13,911 nucleotides of DNA from an uncultured Thermoanaerobacterales bacterium (GTDB lineage: Bacteria > Bacillota > Clostridia > Christensenellales > UBA1242), in NCBI GenBank assembly GCA_900557695.1, contig USTP01000016.1, positions 1-13,911 on the forward strand, read 5' to 3'. Below, in pieces: positions 1 to 6,337 of the stretch. Within the stretch, counting starts at the first letter, position 1; every line of letters begins with the position of its first letter. Position numbers and translations under genes: made by a program. A model generated the notes under the pieces. That model did not search any database. It was given only the letters and a program-made list of their open reading frames with translations, and had not been told where the DNA came from.

Positions 1-24
1 CTCGGAGATGTGTATAAGAGACAG
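1..24 (+). other. Sequencing adapter remnant (Nextera Read 2 side)
   Basis: Bases 6-24 are exactly the 19-bp Tn5 mosaic end AGATGTGTATAAGAGACAG, preceded by CTCGG, the end of the Nextera Read 2 adapter. This is library sequence left on the contig end by adapter read-through, not genomic DNA. Real sequence begins at about base 25. Confidence 0.97.
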
Positions 25-47
25 ATTATAACTATTCGCAAAATACT

Positions 48-75
48 TTGATTTTTTTGAAAAAAGTTATATAAT
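48..75 (+). promoter_or_regulatory. Promoter of the tyrosine recombinase gene
   Basis: A perfect -10 box TATAAT (70-75) follows a -35-like TTGATT (48-53) with a 16-bp spacer. Transcription would start about 6-8 bases after the -10 box, at or next to the ATG at 82, so the message would have essentially no leader. No Shine-Dalgarno sequence lies before that ATG. The whole promoter lies inside genuine sequence, past the adapter. Confidence 0.55.
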
Positions 76-81
76 GAGTTT

Positions 82-1128
82 ATGAAAAATGTATCTTATT
101 TTACAGAAAGAAACAATAAAAACACCATTCGAACTCGCAGAATACTAAAAGACCTGCCCGAGTTTTGTTATGATTTTTTTACTGGCGTTGAGAATACTAC
201 AAGTTCCCTCACCCGCCTAAACTATGCCTATGATTTGCGTGTGTTCTTTGATTATTTATTTAATGAAACAAATGTTTTTAACGGAAAAAATATCAATACG
301 CTTGAACCAAAGGACCTTGAAAATGTGAAAGCTTCTCATATTGAAAGATATCTTTCATATCTTTCAACCTACGAGGATAAAAACGGAAAAATTCGCAACA
401 ACACCGAGCGAGGAAAAGCTCGAAAGCTGGCAACCGTGCGTGCCTTCTTTAAATATTTTTACAAAAAGGAAATGATTTCGGCAGATGTTTCTAGTAAAGT
501 TAGCATGCCAAAACTCCACGAGAAAACTATTGTTAGGCTTGAAAGTAACGAAATACCTAAGTTTCTAGATGAGGTTGAATCTGGCAAAGGTTTAACTGGT
601 CATGCTCGCGGATTTCATAAAAAAACACAGAAAAGAGATATAGCTATGCTAACTTTGCTTCTTGGAACTGGCATGCGTGTTAGCGAGTGTGTTGGGCTGA
701 ATTTAAGTGATATTGATTTTAGTATAAACGGGCTTAAAGTAACAAGAAAAGGTGGAAATCAGGTTGTTTTGTATTTTTCAGATGAAGTAAAGGTTCCTTT
801 AGTAGACTATATTGAAGAGAGAAATGAAAACCCATATTTAAAGGATGAGCCTGCGCTATTTTGTTCGCTGCAAAATAAGCGAATAACCCCAAGAGCAGTG
901 CAAAATCTTGTTAAAAAATATGCAAGCATTGCTACTCCGCTTAAACACATAACTCCGCACAAACTAAGAAGCACTTATGGCACTGCGCTTTACAGAGAAA
1001 CTGGCGATATTTATATTGTTGCAGATGTTCTTGGGCATAAAGATGTTAACACAACTAAAAAGCACTATGCCGCTATCTCAGAAGACCTAAGAAAAAATGC
1101 TGCTTCTAAAGTTAGATTAAGAGGCTAA
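82..1128 (+). CDS. Tyrosine recombinase (XerC/XerD/phage integrase family)
   Basis: A 348-residue site-specific recombinase that would cut and rejoin DNA through a 3'-phosphotyrosine. An N-terminal SAM-like core-binding domain (about 35-135) precedes the catalytic domain (about 155-345). All six catalytic residues are visible: R199 in TGMRVSE, K223 in TRKGG, H293 and R296 in TPHKLR, H319 in LGHKD and nucleophile Y329 in KKHYA. It is therefore intact and probably active. At about 300-350 residues it fits Xer-like enzymes as well as simple integrases. It is the only plus-strand gene and is not next to any recognisable phage or transposon gene, so a chromosomal Xer or an orphan integrase are both possible. 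No convincing dif-like site was seen in the flanks. The ATG at 82 is the only start that keeps the N-terminal domain, but it lacks a ribosome binding site. Confidence 0.93.
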   Translation: MKNVSYFTERNNKNTIRTRRILKDLPEFCYDFFTGVENTTSSLTRLNYAYDLRVFFDYLFNETNVFNGKNINTLEPKDLENVKASHIERYLSYLSTYEDKNGKIRNNTERGKARKLATVRAFFKYFYKKEMISADVSSKVSMPKLHEKTIVRLESNEIPKFLDEVESGKGLTGHARGFHKKTQKRDIAMLTLLLGTGMRVSECVGLNLSDIDFSINGLKVTRKGGNQVVLYFSDEVKVPLVDYIEERNENPYLKDEPALFCSLQNKRITPRAVQNLVKKYASIATPLKHITPHKLRSTYGTALYRETGDIYIVADVLGHKDVNTTKKHYAAISEDLRKNAASKVRLRG

Positions 1129-1131
1129 AAC

Positions 1132-1187
1132 AAATATGTGATTGTGAAGAGTTTTTAACTCAATTCAGCATCACATATTTTTATTTT
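1132..1187. terminator. Shared bidirectional terminator between convergent genes
   Basis: The 11-bp perfect arms AAATATGTGAT (1132-1142) and ATCACATATTT (1170-1180) enclose a second hairpin, GAGTT-TTT-AACTC, flanked by TGAA/TTCA. On the plus strand a T-rich run (1178-1187) follows, so it ends the recombinase transcript. On the minus strand TTTGTTTT follows, so it can also end the dipeptidase transcript. The right arm contains the last codons and the stop of the dipeptidase gene. Confidence 0.85.
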
Positions 1188-2025
1188 CAAAAAAACACTG
1201 TGCATTTTTATAAAATATATTTTCTATGGTTTCGTTTCCATAACCTAAAAACCTTAACCTATCCTCAAGCAGTGATAAGTTATTGTAGTTTTTAACGCCT
1301 TTGGGTAGATTTTTTGTTCCATAAAAATCTGTACCTAAGCTAATATTTTTATCTCCAAACCTAGAAACTATATAATCTATGTGCCTTGCCACATCTGAAA
1401 TAGTGCTTCTTTTTGCCTCGGTTAAAAAATCACCTACAAGTGCCAAACCCATAAGCCCACCCGACTCAACTATCATCTTAATTTGGTAATCTTTTAAATT
1501 TCTCTTGCTTGTAACTAAGCTATATACAGCTGTATGCGAACATAGAATTGGTTTTTTTGTTACTCTAGAAAAGCTCATGAACGACTTTTCTGACAAATGC
1601 GCCGTGTCAACCATAATATTATTATCTTCTAATTCTTCTATAGTATCGTAGCCAAGCGTTGTTATATCCCCACCCTCTAAAGCTCCGCCCGCCAAACAAT
1701 TATCATTATTCCATGTTAGTGAGCAATACTTGGGTGCTATATTAACAACTTTTGCCAAATTGTTTTTAGTTGTAAAGTGCATGTCTTCAATTGCCAAGTG
1801 TAGTTTTGTATCACTGTTTTCATTTTCACTTAACACTCTAAGTAGAGCAACACTATCTTCAATTTTTTTTATTGCCTCTTCGCTATTCATCTCGCTTGTC
1901 CATACTGCTGAAACAATGTCATTAACGCTTGCTTTCAACTTTTTATTTTTTAAATAACTTCTTATTTTTGTGTTGGTTTTTAGCGTAACTAAATAGTCGT
2001 TGTGCAAATCATAAACTTTTATCAT
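1171..2025 (-). CDS. M19-family (membrane dipeptidase-like) metallopeptidase
   Basis: A zinc-dependent dipeptidase of the renal/membrane dipeptidase family (M19), which hydrolyses dipeptides, in some members with a D-residue at the C-terminal side. Numbered from the start chosen here (284 residues), the metal and active-site residues are present: H8 and D10 in DLHND, E80 in AIED, H143 in VDTAHLSE, H164 in CSHT, R175 in SKRNL and D233 in GTDFYG. There is no signal peptide or membrane segment, so it should be cytoplasmic. It is at the short end for the family. An in-frame ATG at 2067 would add 14 residues, but it abuts the upstream gene's terminator T-run and lies before the likely -10 box (2054-2059), so the ATG at 2025, just before the conserved DLHND, is preferred. 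No Shine-Dalgarno is evident for any of these starts. It is transcribed alone. Confidence 0.88.
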   Translation of the reverse strand: MIKVYDLHNDYLVTLKTNTKIRSYLKNKKLKASVNDIVSAVWTSEMNSEEAIKKIEDSVALLRVLSENENSDTKLHLAIEDMHFTTKNNLAKVVNIAPKYCSLTWNNDNCLAGGALEGGDITTLGYDTIEELEDNNIMVDTAHLSEKSFMSFSRVTKKPILCSHTAVYSLVTSKRNLKDYQIKMIVESGGLMGLALVGDFLTEAKRSTISDVARHIDYIVSRFGDKNISLGTDFYGTKNLPKGVKNYNNLSLLEDRLRFLGYGNETIENIFYKNAQCFFENKNM

Positions 2026-2053
2026 AGTATAAATTATGCACTTCGCCATTTCA

Positions 2054-2083
2054 ATTATAACCCACATTAAAAAAGAAAAAGCA
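2054..2083 (-). promoter_or_regulatory. Putative promoter of the M19 dipeptidase gene
   Basis: A perfect TATAAT -10 hexamer reads on the minus strand at 2059-2054, with only a weak -35 candidate (TGCTTT, 2083-2078, 18-bp spacer) that lies inside the preceding terminator. Predicted initiation near 2047 would leave about 20 nt of leader before the ATG at 2025. Confidence 0.4.
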
Positions 2084-2102
2084 ACTTTTAATTAAGTTGC
2101 TT
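2068..2102 (-). terminator. Rho-independent terminator after the lipoprotein gene
   Basis: Read on the minus strand, AAGCAACTT (2102-2094) and AAGTTGCTT (2087-2079) form a perfect 9-bp stem with a 6-base loop, followed directly by a T-rich tract with a single interrupting C. It starts about 13 bases after the stop codon of the lipoprotein gene. Confidence 0.92.
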
Positions 2103-2115
2103 CCTTTAAATTTAG

Positions 2116-2709
2116 TTAATTGGCTTGAGTTTGTGGAGCCTCCTCAAGCGTATAGTTTTTAGGGTCTATCACAAACTTATAGACTCTTGCATTTTCTTCA
2201 GTTCCATCAAAACTAATTTTAACACGCATAGTTCTTATTTGGTCATCTACACCCTGATATAAGAAATATGTTGTTTTCTTGGTTTGCTCATTTCCAGAGC
2301 CAAAACCACCATGCTTAACAACAGGCTCGGCTTGGCTTTCAGTTCCATAAAAATTAGTTATTTCACAATAAAAACCTTCCTTAGTTTCTGCATTATAACT
2401 TACCCTTTTAACTTTATCAGATGTAAATCTTATTAGTGTAAAGTTAACCCTGCCATCTGAATAGCCCAAAGCATCGGCAACATCTTTGTTATACGGAACC
2501 TCTCCTTTTAATGTGTAAACAGCATCAAAACCTTCTTCGTTAGACTTTTCCCAAGTTGTTGCTTCAACATTATATTTTTCCCCTTCAATATTTCCACCAA
2601 AGTTTATGTTGTAAAGTTGTGAACTTTTTGTTTTTCCACAACCAACAAAGCAAAGCGCAGTTATAAACATTAAGGCAAAACAGGTTAGCGATGCAAAAAG
2701 TTTTTTCAT
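2116..2709 (-). CDS. Putative lipoprotein of unknown function
   Basis: A 197-residue protein with an N-terminal lipoprotein signal: MKK, a hydrophobic stretch (about 4-22), and F-V-G-C with C24 as the likely lipidated cysteine. Phe at the -3 position is unusual for a lipobox, but the following G-K-T-K-S-S is typical of a mature lipoprotein N-terminus. The rest is soluble, rich in charged residues and looks beta-rich with alternating hydrophobics. I recognise no domain or catalytic motif. It should sit on the outer face of the membrane. Its start is well supported by AAGGAGGG about 5 bases before the ATG. It has its own terminator and is separated from rny by another, so it is probably transcribed alone. 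The neighbours give no clear clue to its role. Confidence 0.8.
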   Translation of the reverse strand: MKKLFASLTCFALMFITALCFVGCGKTKSSQLYNINFGGNIEGEKYNVEATTWEKSNEEGFDAVYTLKGEVPYNKDVADALGYSDGRVNFTLIRFTSDKVKRVSYNAETKEGFYCEITNFYGTESQAEPVVKHGGFGSGNEQTKKTTYFLYQGVDDQIRTMRVKISFDGTEENARVYKFVIDPKNYTLEEAPQTQAN

Positions 2710-2748
2710 AATTCCCTCCTTAAAAAATTAGTAAAAACAATACTTTCA

Positions 2749-2766
2749 ATTGCTTACTATTGCTTA
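2749..2766. repeat. Tandem 10-bp-spaced direct repeat upstream of the lipoprotein gene
   Basis: ATTGCTTA occurs at 2749-2756 and again at 2759-2766, exactly 10 bp apart (one helical turn), 40-57 bases before the lipoprotein start. The arrangement suits two same-face protein contacts. No convincing -35/-10 pair was found in this 90-base stretch. Confidence 0.4.
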
Positions 2767-2798
2767 TAGTATCTATCGTTTTTGCGTATATTATGCAT

Positions 2799-2834
2799 AA
2801 AAAATAGCCAAACATAATTATGTTTGACCATTTT
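2799..2834 (-). terminator. Strong Rho-independent terminator after rny
   Basis: On the minus strand, arms 2834-2820 and 2815-2801 pair over 15 bp, with two G-U wobbles, around the AATT loop (2819-2816). The inner core CAAACAT/ATGTTTG is perfect. The 3' arm ends in a run of T. It begins 27 bases past the rny stop codon. Confidence 0.9.
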
Positions 2835-2860
2835 ATAAACAACTAATAGCAGGTTAATTT

Positions 2861-4420
2861 TTAAGTTGCAGTGGCTGAAGCCCTTGTTTCCCTAATGATA
2901 TTAACCTTAATTTGACCTGGGTATTCTAGCTCTGATTCAATTTTTTTAGCAATTTCCTTGGCAAGTACAACAATACCCATGTCGTCCACCTCTTCAGGTT
3001 TCACGGCAATTCTTATTTCTCTACCAGCCTGAATTGCATAAGAATTTTGAACACCTTTAAAACTATTTGCAATCGCCTCAAGTTTTTCAAGACGCTTAAC
3101 ATATGCATCTAACGACTCTCTTCTTGCCCCAGGCCTACTACTTGAAATAGCATCAGCAACTTGAACTAATATTGCCTCAAGTGATTTATACTCAACTCCA
3201 CCATGATGAGCTTCAATGCAGTGAATAACCTCTTCACTTTCTTTATATTTTCTAGCAATATCAACACCAATTGAAACATGTGTTCCTTCCATTTCAAAGT
3301 CCAGCGCCTTACCTATGTCGTGAAGCAAGCCTCCACGCTTAGCAACCTGAACATCTGCTCCCAGCTCTCCTGCTAAAAGCCCTGCAATATATGAGGTTTC
3401 AAGAGAGTGTTTTAACACATTTTGACCATAACTTGTTCTATACTTAAGCCTACCAAGAATTTTTATAAGCTCTGGATGCAAATTGAAAATTCCTGCCTCA
3501 AATGTGGCATTTTCGCCAGCTTCTTTAATGGTTTTTTCAATGTCTTTCTTAACTTTCTCAACTATATCTTCTACGCGAGCTGGATGGATTCTTCCATCGG
3601 TTATGAGCTTTTCTATAGTTAGCCTAGCAACCTCTCTTCTAATTGGGTCGAAACTAGAAAGAATAACCGCCTCCGGCGTATCATCTACAATAAGGTCAAC
3701 CCCTGTAGCAGCTTCGATGGCACGGATATTTCTACCCTCTCTACCAATAATTCTACCCTTCATTTCGTCATTAGGTAGTGCAACAGCAGTAACTGTTACT
3801 TCTGCAGTGTGGTCGGTAGCACATTTTTGAATAGCCAGCGTTATAATTTCTTTTGCTTTCTTTTCGCCCTCTTCTCTAGCTTCGTTTTCAATATCTCTAA
3901 CTATCGCACCAGCCTCTTTCCTTGCATCATCCACAATGGTTGAAACCAATTGTTCTTTCGCTTCTGCTTTGGTTAAGCCTGAAACTCTTTCTAGCTCTTT
4001 ATCTATATCGTGAGCCCTATTCTCAAGTTCTTTTTCTTTGTTTACTAGTTCTTGTTTGCTTTTTTCTATCTGATTTTTATACTCATCTGCCGTTTGAATT
4101 TTCTTATCAAGAACATCCTCTTTCCTGTCAAGAGATTCTTCTCTTGCAACTAGCCTGTTTTCCATCCTTTGAAGCTCTGCCCTACGCTCGCGAACCTCGT
4201 TATCTGTTTCATTTTTTAATTTAAGTGCTTCTTCTTTTGCTTCAAGCATAGCTTCTTTTTTATAAGCAGAAGCTTCTGCTTTGGCATCTTCAACGATTTT
4301 CGTTGCTTCACTGCGTGCCGAACCCATACGATTTTTCTGCACAAAGTAGAAAATTAAAACTCCAATAACTCCACCAAGTACAAGAGAACCGATGGAGGCA
4401 CCAATAATTATGCCTGCCAT
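2861..4420 (-). CDS. rny: Ribonuclease Y
   Basis: A membrane-anchored endoribonuclease that starts the decay of many mRNAs in Firmicutes. The 519-residue length is the family norm. Domains in order are: an N-terminal membrane helix (about 3-27); a long charged coiled coil (about 33-200); a KH RNA-binding domain with GRIIGREGRNIR (222-233); and an HD metal-dependent catalytic domain with H338, H367-D368 in LLHDIGK, H405-H406 in EAHHG and D423 in VADAISSSRPGAR. All are intact. The start is set by AGGAGG (4428-4433) seven bases before the ATG. It has its own promoter, a leader of about 90 nt and its own terminator, so it is uncoupled from recA upstream. The frequent downstream partners ymdB and spoVS are absent. 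Confidence 0.98.
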   Translation of the reverse strand: MAGIIIGASIGSLVLGGVIGVLIFYFVQKNRMGSARSEATKIVEDAKAEASAYKKEAMLEAKEEALKLKNETDNEVRERRAELQRMENRLVAREESLDRKEDVLDKKIQTADEYKNQIEKSKQELVNKEKELENRAHDIDKELERVSGLTKAEAKEQLVSTIVDDARKEAGAIVRDIENEAREEGEKKAKEIITLAIQKCATDHTAEVTVTAVALPNDEMKGRIIGREGRNIRAIEAATGVDLIVDDTPEAVILSSFDPIRREVARLTIEKLITDGRIHPARVEDIVEKVKKDIEKTIKEAGENATFEAGIFNLHPELIKILGRLKYRTSYGQNVLKHSLETSYIAGLLAGELGADVQVAKRGGLLHDIGKALDFEMEGTHVSIGVDIARKYKESEEVIHCIEAHHGGVEYKSLEAILVQVADAISSSRPGARRESLDAYVKRLEKLEAIANSFKGVQNSYAIQAGREIRIAVKPEEVDDMGIVVLAKEIAKKIESELEYPGQIKVNIIRETRASATAT

Positions 4421-4463
4421 AATGTTTCCTCCTGTAAAAATTCATTTATTGTAATATAAATCT

Positions 4464-4480
4464 AACATTTAAAAAATGTT
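4464..4480 (-). other. Small hairpin in the rny leader
   Basis: AACATTT and AAATGTT (7-bp stem, 3-base loop) lie in the predicted 5' leader, 44-60 bases before the rny start. No T-run follows, so it is not a terminator. It could affect leader stability or be chance in AT-rich DNA. Confidence 0.3.
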
Positions 4481-4515
4481 TACTCTAAATGTATGTGCGC
4501 ATCCCACACAAATCC

Positions 4516-4545
4516 ATATTAACACACTTAAAAAAACAATGTCAA
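4516..4545 (-). promoter_or_regulatory. Promoter of rny
   Basis: On the minus strand there is a consensus -35 TTGACA (4545-4540), an 18-bp spacer and -10 TAATAT (4521-4516), preceded by TGT to give an extended -10 (TGnTAATAT). This is the best vegetative promoter in the window. Initiation is expected near 4509, giving a leader of about 89 nt before rny. Confidence 0.85.
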
Positions 4546-4590
4546 GTGATTTATATTGTAAACATATTGTCCTTTTTTAATAGTCTTATA

Positions 4591-4618
4591 CAAAATAAAA
4601 AGGTCTTCCGACCTTTTT
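4591..4618 (-). terminator. Rho-independent terminator after recA
   Basis: On the minus strand AAAAAGGTC (4618-4610) pairs with GACCTTTTT (4605-4597) over 9 bp around a GGAA loop, followed by ATTTTG. It begins 8 bases past the recA stop and closes the long operon. Confidence 0.92.
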
Positions 4619-4626
4619 AAAACAAA

Positions 4627-5622
4627 CTATGACGATGCTTTAGTTTTAACTGCTTCCCTTACTTTTGCCTCGATTTCTTCACTTATTTGAGGGTTATTTG
4701 CCAAATAGCCCTTAGCATTTTCTTTACCTTGAGCAATCTTTTCGCCGTTATAGCTAAACCATGCACCACTCTTTTGGATAATATCATTATCTACGGCAAG
4801 GTCTAACAAACAGCCTTCTTTTGATATTCCAACGCCAAAGATTATATCAAACTCAGCAGTTTTAAAAGGTGGAGCCATCTTGTTTTTAACAACTTTAACC
4901 TTTGTTCTGCTACCAACAATAGTGTCGCCATCCTTTATGGTTTCACCTTTTCTAACATCTAGCCTAACACTTGAATAGAACTTTAACGCTTTGCCACCAG
5001 GTGTGGTTTCTGGGTTACCAAACATAACGCCAACTTTTTCACGAAGCTGGTTAATAAAAATAACGCAAGTTTTGGTTTTTGATGTGATACCAGCAAGCTT
5101 TCTTAACGCTTGTGACATTAACCTTGCTTGCAAGCCAACATGACTATCGCCCATTTCGCCATCAATCTCTGCCTTTGGAGTTAAGGCAGCAACAGAGTCG
5201 ATAACAACTATATCTATAGAGCCACTTCTAACAAGGCTTTCGGCAATTTCTAGGCCTTGTTCACCAGTGTCTGGCTGTGAAACATATAGGTTTTTAATGT
5301 CTACACCAAGCCTTTGAGCGTAGATTGGGTCTAGCGCATGCTCCGCATCAATAAAAGCAGCCGTTCCACCCAATTTTTGAGCCTCTGCCACAACATGCAG
5401 CGAAACAGTTGTTTTACCAGATGATTCTGGACCATAAATTTCTATAATTCTACCGCGTGGCAACCCACCAATTCCAAGAGCCAGGTCTAAAGTTAAACAT
5501 CCTGTTGGAATAACCTCTACCTCCTGCACTGGAGCCTCGCCAAGTTTCATTATACTTCCTTTACCAAATTGTTTTTCAATTTGAGCAATTGCCTGCTCTA
5601 AAGCCTTTTCCTTATCGTTCAT
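4627..5622 (-). CDS. recA: Recombinase A
   Basis: The ATP-dependent strand-exchange protein of homologous recombination and co-protease of the SOS response. The 331-residue protein is complete but has a short C-terminal tail. It has Walker A GPESSGKTT (64-72), the Walker B segment ending IDIVVIDS (about 136-143), the DNA-binding loop region from NQLREKVG (191-198) through PETTPGGKALKF (204-215), and MAPPFKTAEFDI (249-260). GAGG lies 6 bases before the ATG. Only 19 bases separate it from the cinA-like gene, so it is the last gene of the operon. No consensus LexA box is seen just upstream, so SOS control is not evident. recX, which often follows recA in Clostridia, is absent; a terminator and then rny come instead. 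Confidence 0.99.
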   Translation of the reverse strand: MNDKEKALEQAIAQIEKQFGKGSIMKLGEAPVQEVEVIPTGCLTLDLALGIGGLPRGRIIEIYGPESSGKTTVSLHVVAEAQKLGGTAAFIDAEHALDPIYAQRLGVDIKNLYVSQPDTGEQGLEIAESLVRSGSIDIVVIDSVAALTPKAEIDGEMGDSHVGLQARLMSQALRKLAGITSKTKTCVIFINQLREKVGVMFGNPETTPGGKALKFYSSVRLDVRKGETIKDGDTIVGSRTKVKVVKNKMAPPFKTAEFDIIFGVGISKEGCLLDLAVDNDIIQKSGAWFSYNGEKIAQGKENAKGYLANNPQISEEIEAKVREAVKTKASS

Positions 5623-5641
5623 AATATCCTCGCTTAAAAAT

Positions 5642-6334
5642 TTACTTTAGTAGATTTATGAGCCTAAAACATATGGTTTTAGCAACTTGATTCATACTAT
5701 CTCGTTTTTTACCAGTTGTTTCAAGTTTAAAAATCTTAACACCACTTTCTGTTCCTATAGCCACATAAGAAATCACACTATTCGTATTATAATACAAATT
5801 GTTGCCTTCCGCAAGTGTTGATAGGCAAACAACATACAAATCAGCAGAAATTCTCGAACGAATGTGCGAGGCAATATCAAACGCAATTTCCCCGCAAACT
5901 CCGTGATTTACTGTAAACTTAAATGGATTAAGGTCGAAGTGGTCTACCATGGCCTTGGTTGACGGCATCACATAGCTTGCTTTAACTATTTTTTCACTTC
6001 CATCAAAAGCCATTAAATTGCTAGTTATAATTCCCCCAGTTGCCTGCTCCATTAAGCAGATAGTTTTTTTTCTAACTTCTAAAACCTCATAGAGCTTTTC
6101 GTAAAGGCTTATATCTCTATCTGCATAGATATATTTAGACAGCGCACTTACTATCTTTGAAAGTTGAGATGCAAATTCATCCTCGCCTTTTTTTGCCTCT
6201 ACATATAAAAACGCATCTAAATACTTTTCTTTAACATATGTTTTAACCACGCTTTTATCAAGCTCTAGGCTGTTAAGCTCACTATTTATCTGCTCAGCAG
6301 TTAACCCATATAATTTCAAAGTTTGGTTTAGCAT
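5642..6334 (-). CDS. cinA: CinA-like protein lacking the N-terminal MoaB-type domain
   Basis: Full-length CinA (about 410 residues) joins an N-terminal MoaB-like (COG1058) domain, a KH-like middle domain and a C-terminal nicotinamide-nucleotide amidohydrolase domain (PncC type). This 230-residue protein starts at the middle domain: TLKLYGL near residue 5 matches the linker after the MoaB part, and 40-85 fits the KH-like region. The C-terminal domain spans about 90-230. The usual A-E-S-x-T-G-G reads MEQATGG (95-101), with the active-site Ser replaced by Gln. The usual T-G-x-A-G-P is not recognisable around 170-178. GKKRD (208-212) matches the family's G-x-R-x region. Amidohydrolase activity is therefore doubtful. 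Position between pgsA (3-base gap) and recA (19-base gap) is the classic cinA position, which supports the call despite divergence. AGAGG lies about 9 bases before the ATG. Confidence 0.8.
   Translation of the reverse strand: MLNQTLKLYGLTAEQINSELNSLELDKSVVKTYVKEKYLDAFLYVEAKKGEDEFASQLSKIVSALSKYIYADRDISLYEKLYEVLEVRKKTICLMEQATGGIITSNLMAFDGSEKIVKASYVMPSTKAMVDHFDLNPFKFTVNHGVCGEIAFDIASHIRSRISADLYVVCLSTLAEGNNLYYNTNSVISYVAIGTESGVKIFKLETTGKKRDSMNQVAKTICFRLINLLK
5696..5724 (-). promoter_or_regulatory. Possible internal promoter for recA
   Basis: On the minus strand TTGAAA (5724-5719), a 17-bp spacer and GATAGT (5701-5696) lie inside the 3' end of the cinA-like gene, about 75 bases before recA. The -35 matches 5 of 6 positions and the -10 only 4 of 6. 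It would give recA some independent expression. A 7-bp inverted repeat, CTAAAAC/GTTTTAG (5664-5682), lies in the resulting leader. Confidence 0.25.
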
Positions 6335-6337
6335 TTT

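Noticed and set aside
1..24. A Tn5/IS50-like transposon end at each side of the window
   Set aside because: The mosaic ends are joined to Nextera primer sequence and an index, so they come from library preparation and not from a resident transposon.
25..81. A dif or att core site next to the recombinase
   Set aside because: No two-arm XerC/XerD-like inverted repeat with a 6-8 bp centre could be recognised in either flank of the gene.
2026..2067. Upstream ATG start for the M19 dipeptidase
   Set aside because: It touches the T-run of the previous terminator and precedes the likely -10 box; the added residues are not part of the conserved domain.
3483..3830. Open frames on the plus strand opposite rny (also 3922-4224) and opposite ftsK (9482-10756)
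   Set aside because: They are antisense to long, clearly conserved genes, lack ribosome binding sites and give low-complexity or hydrophobic products typical of shadow frames.
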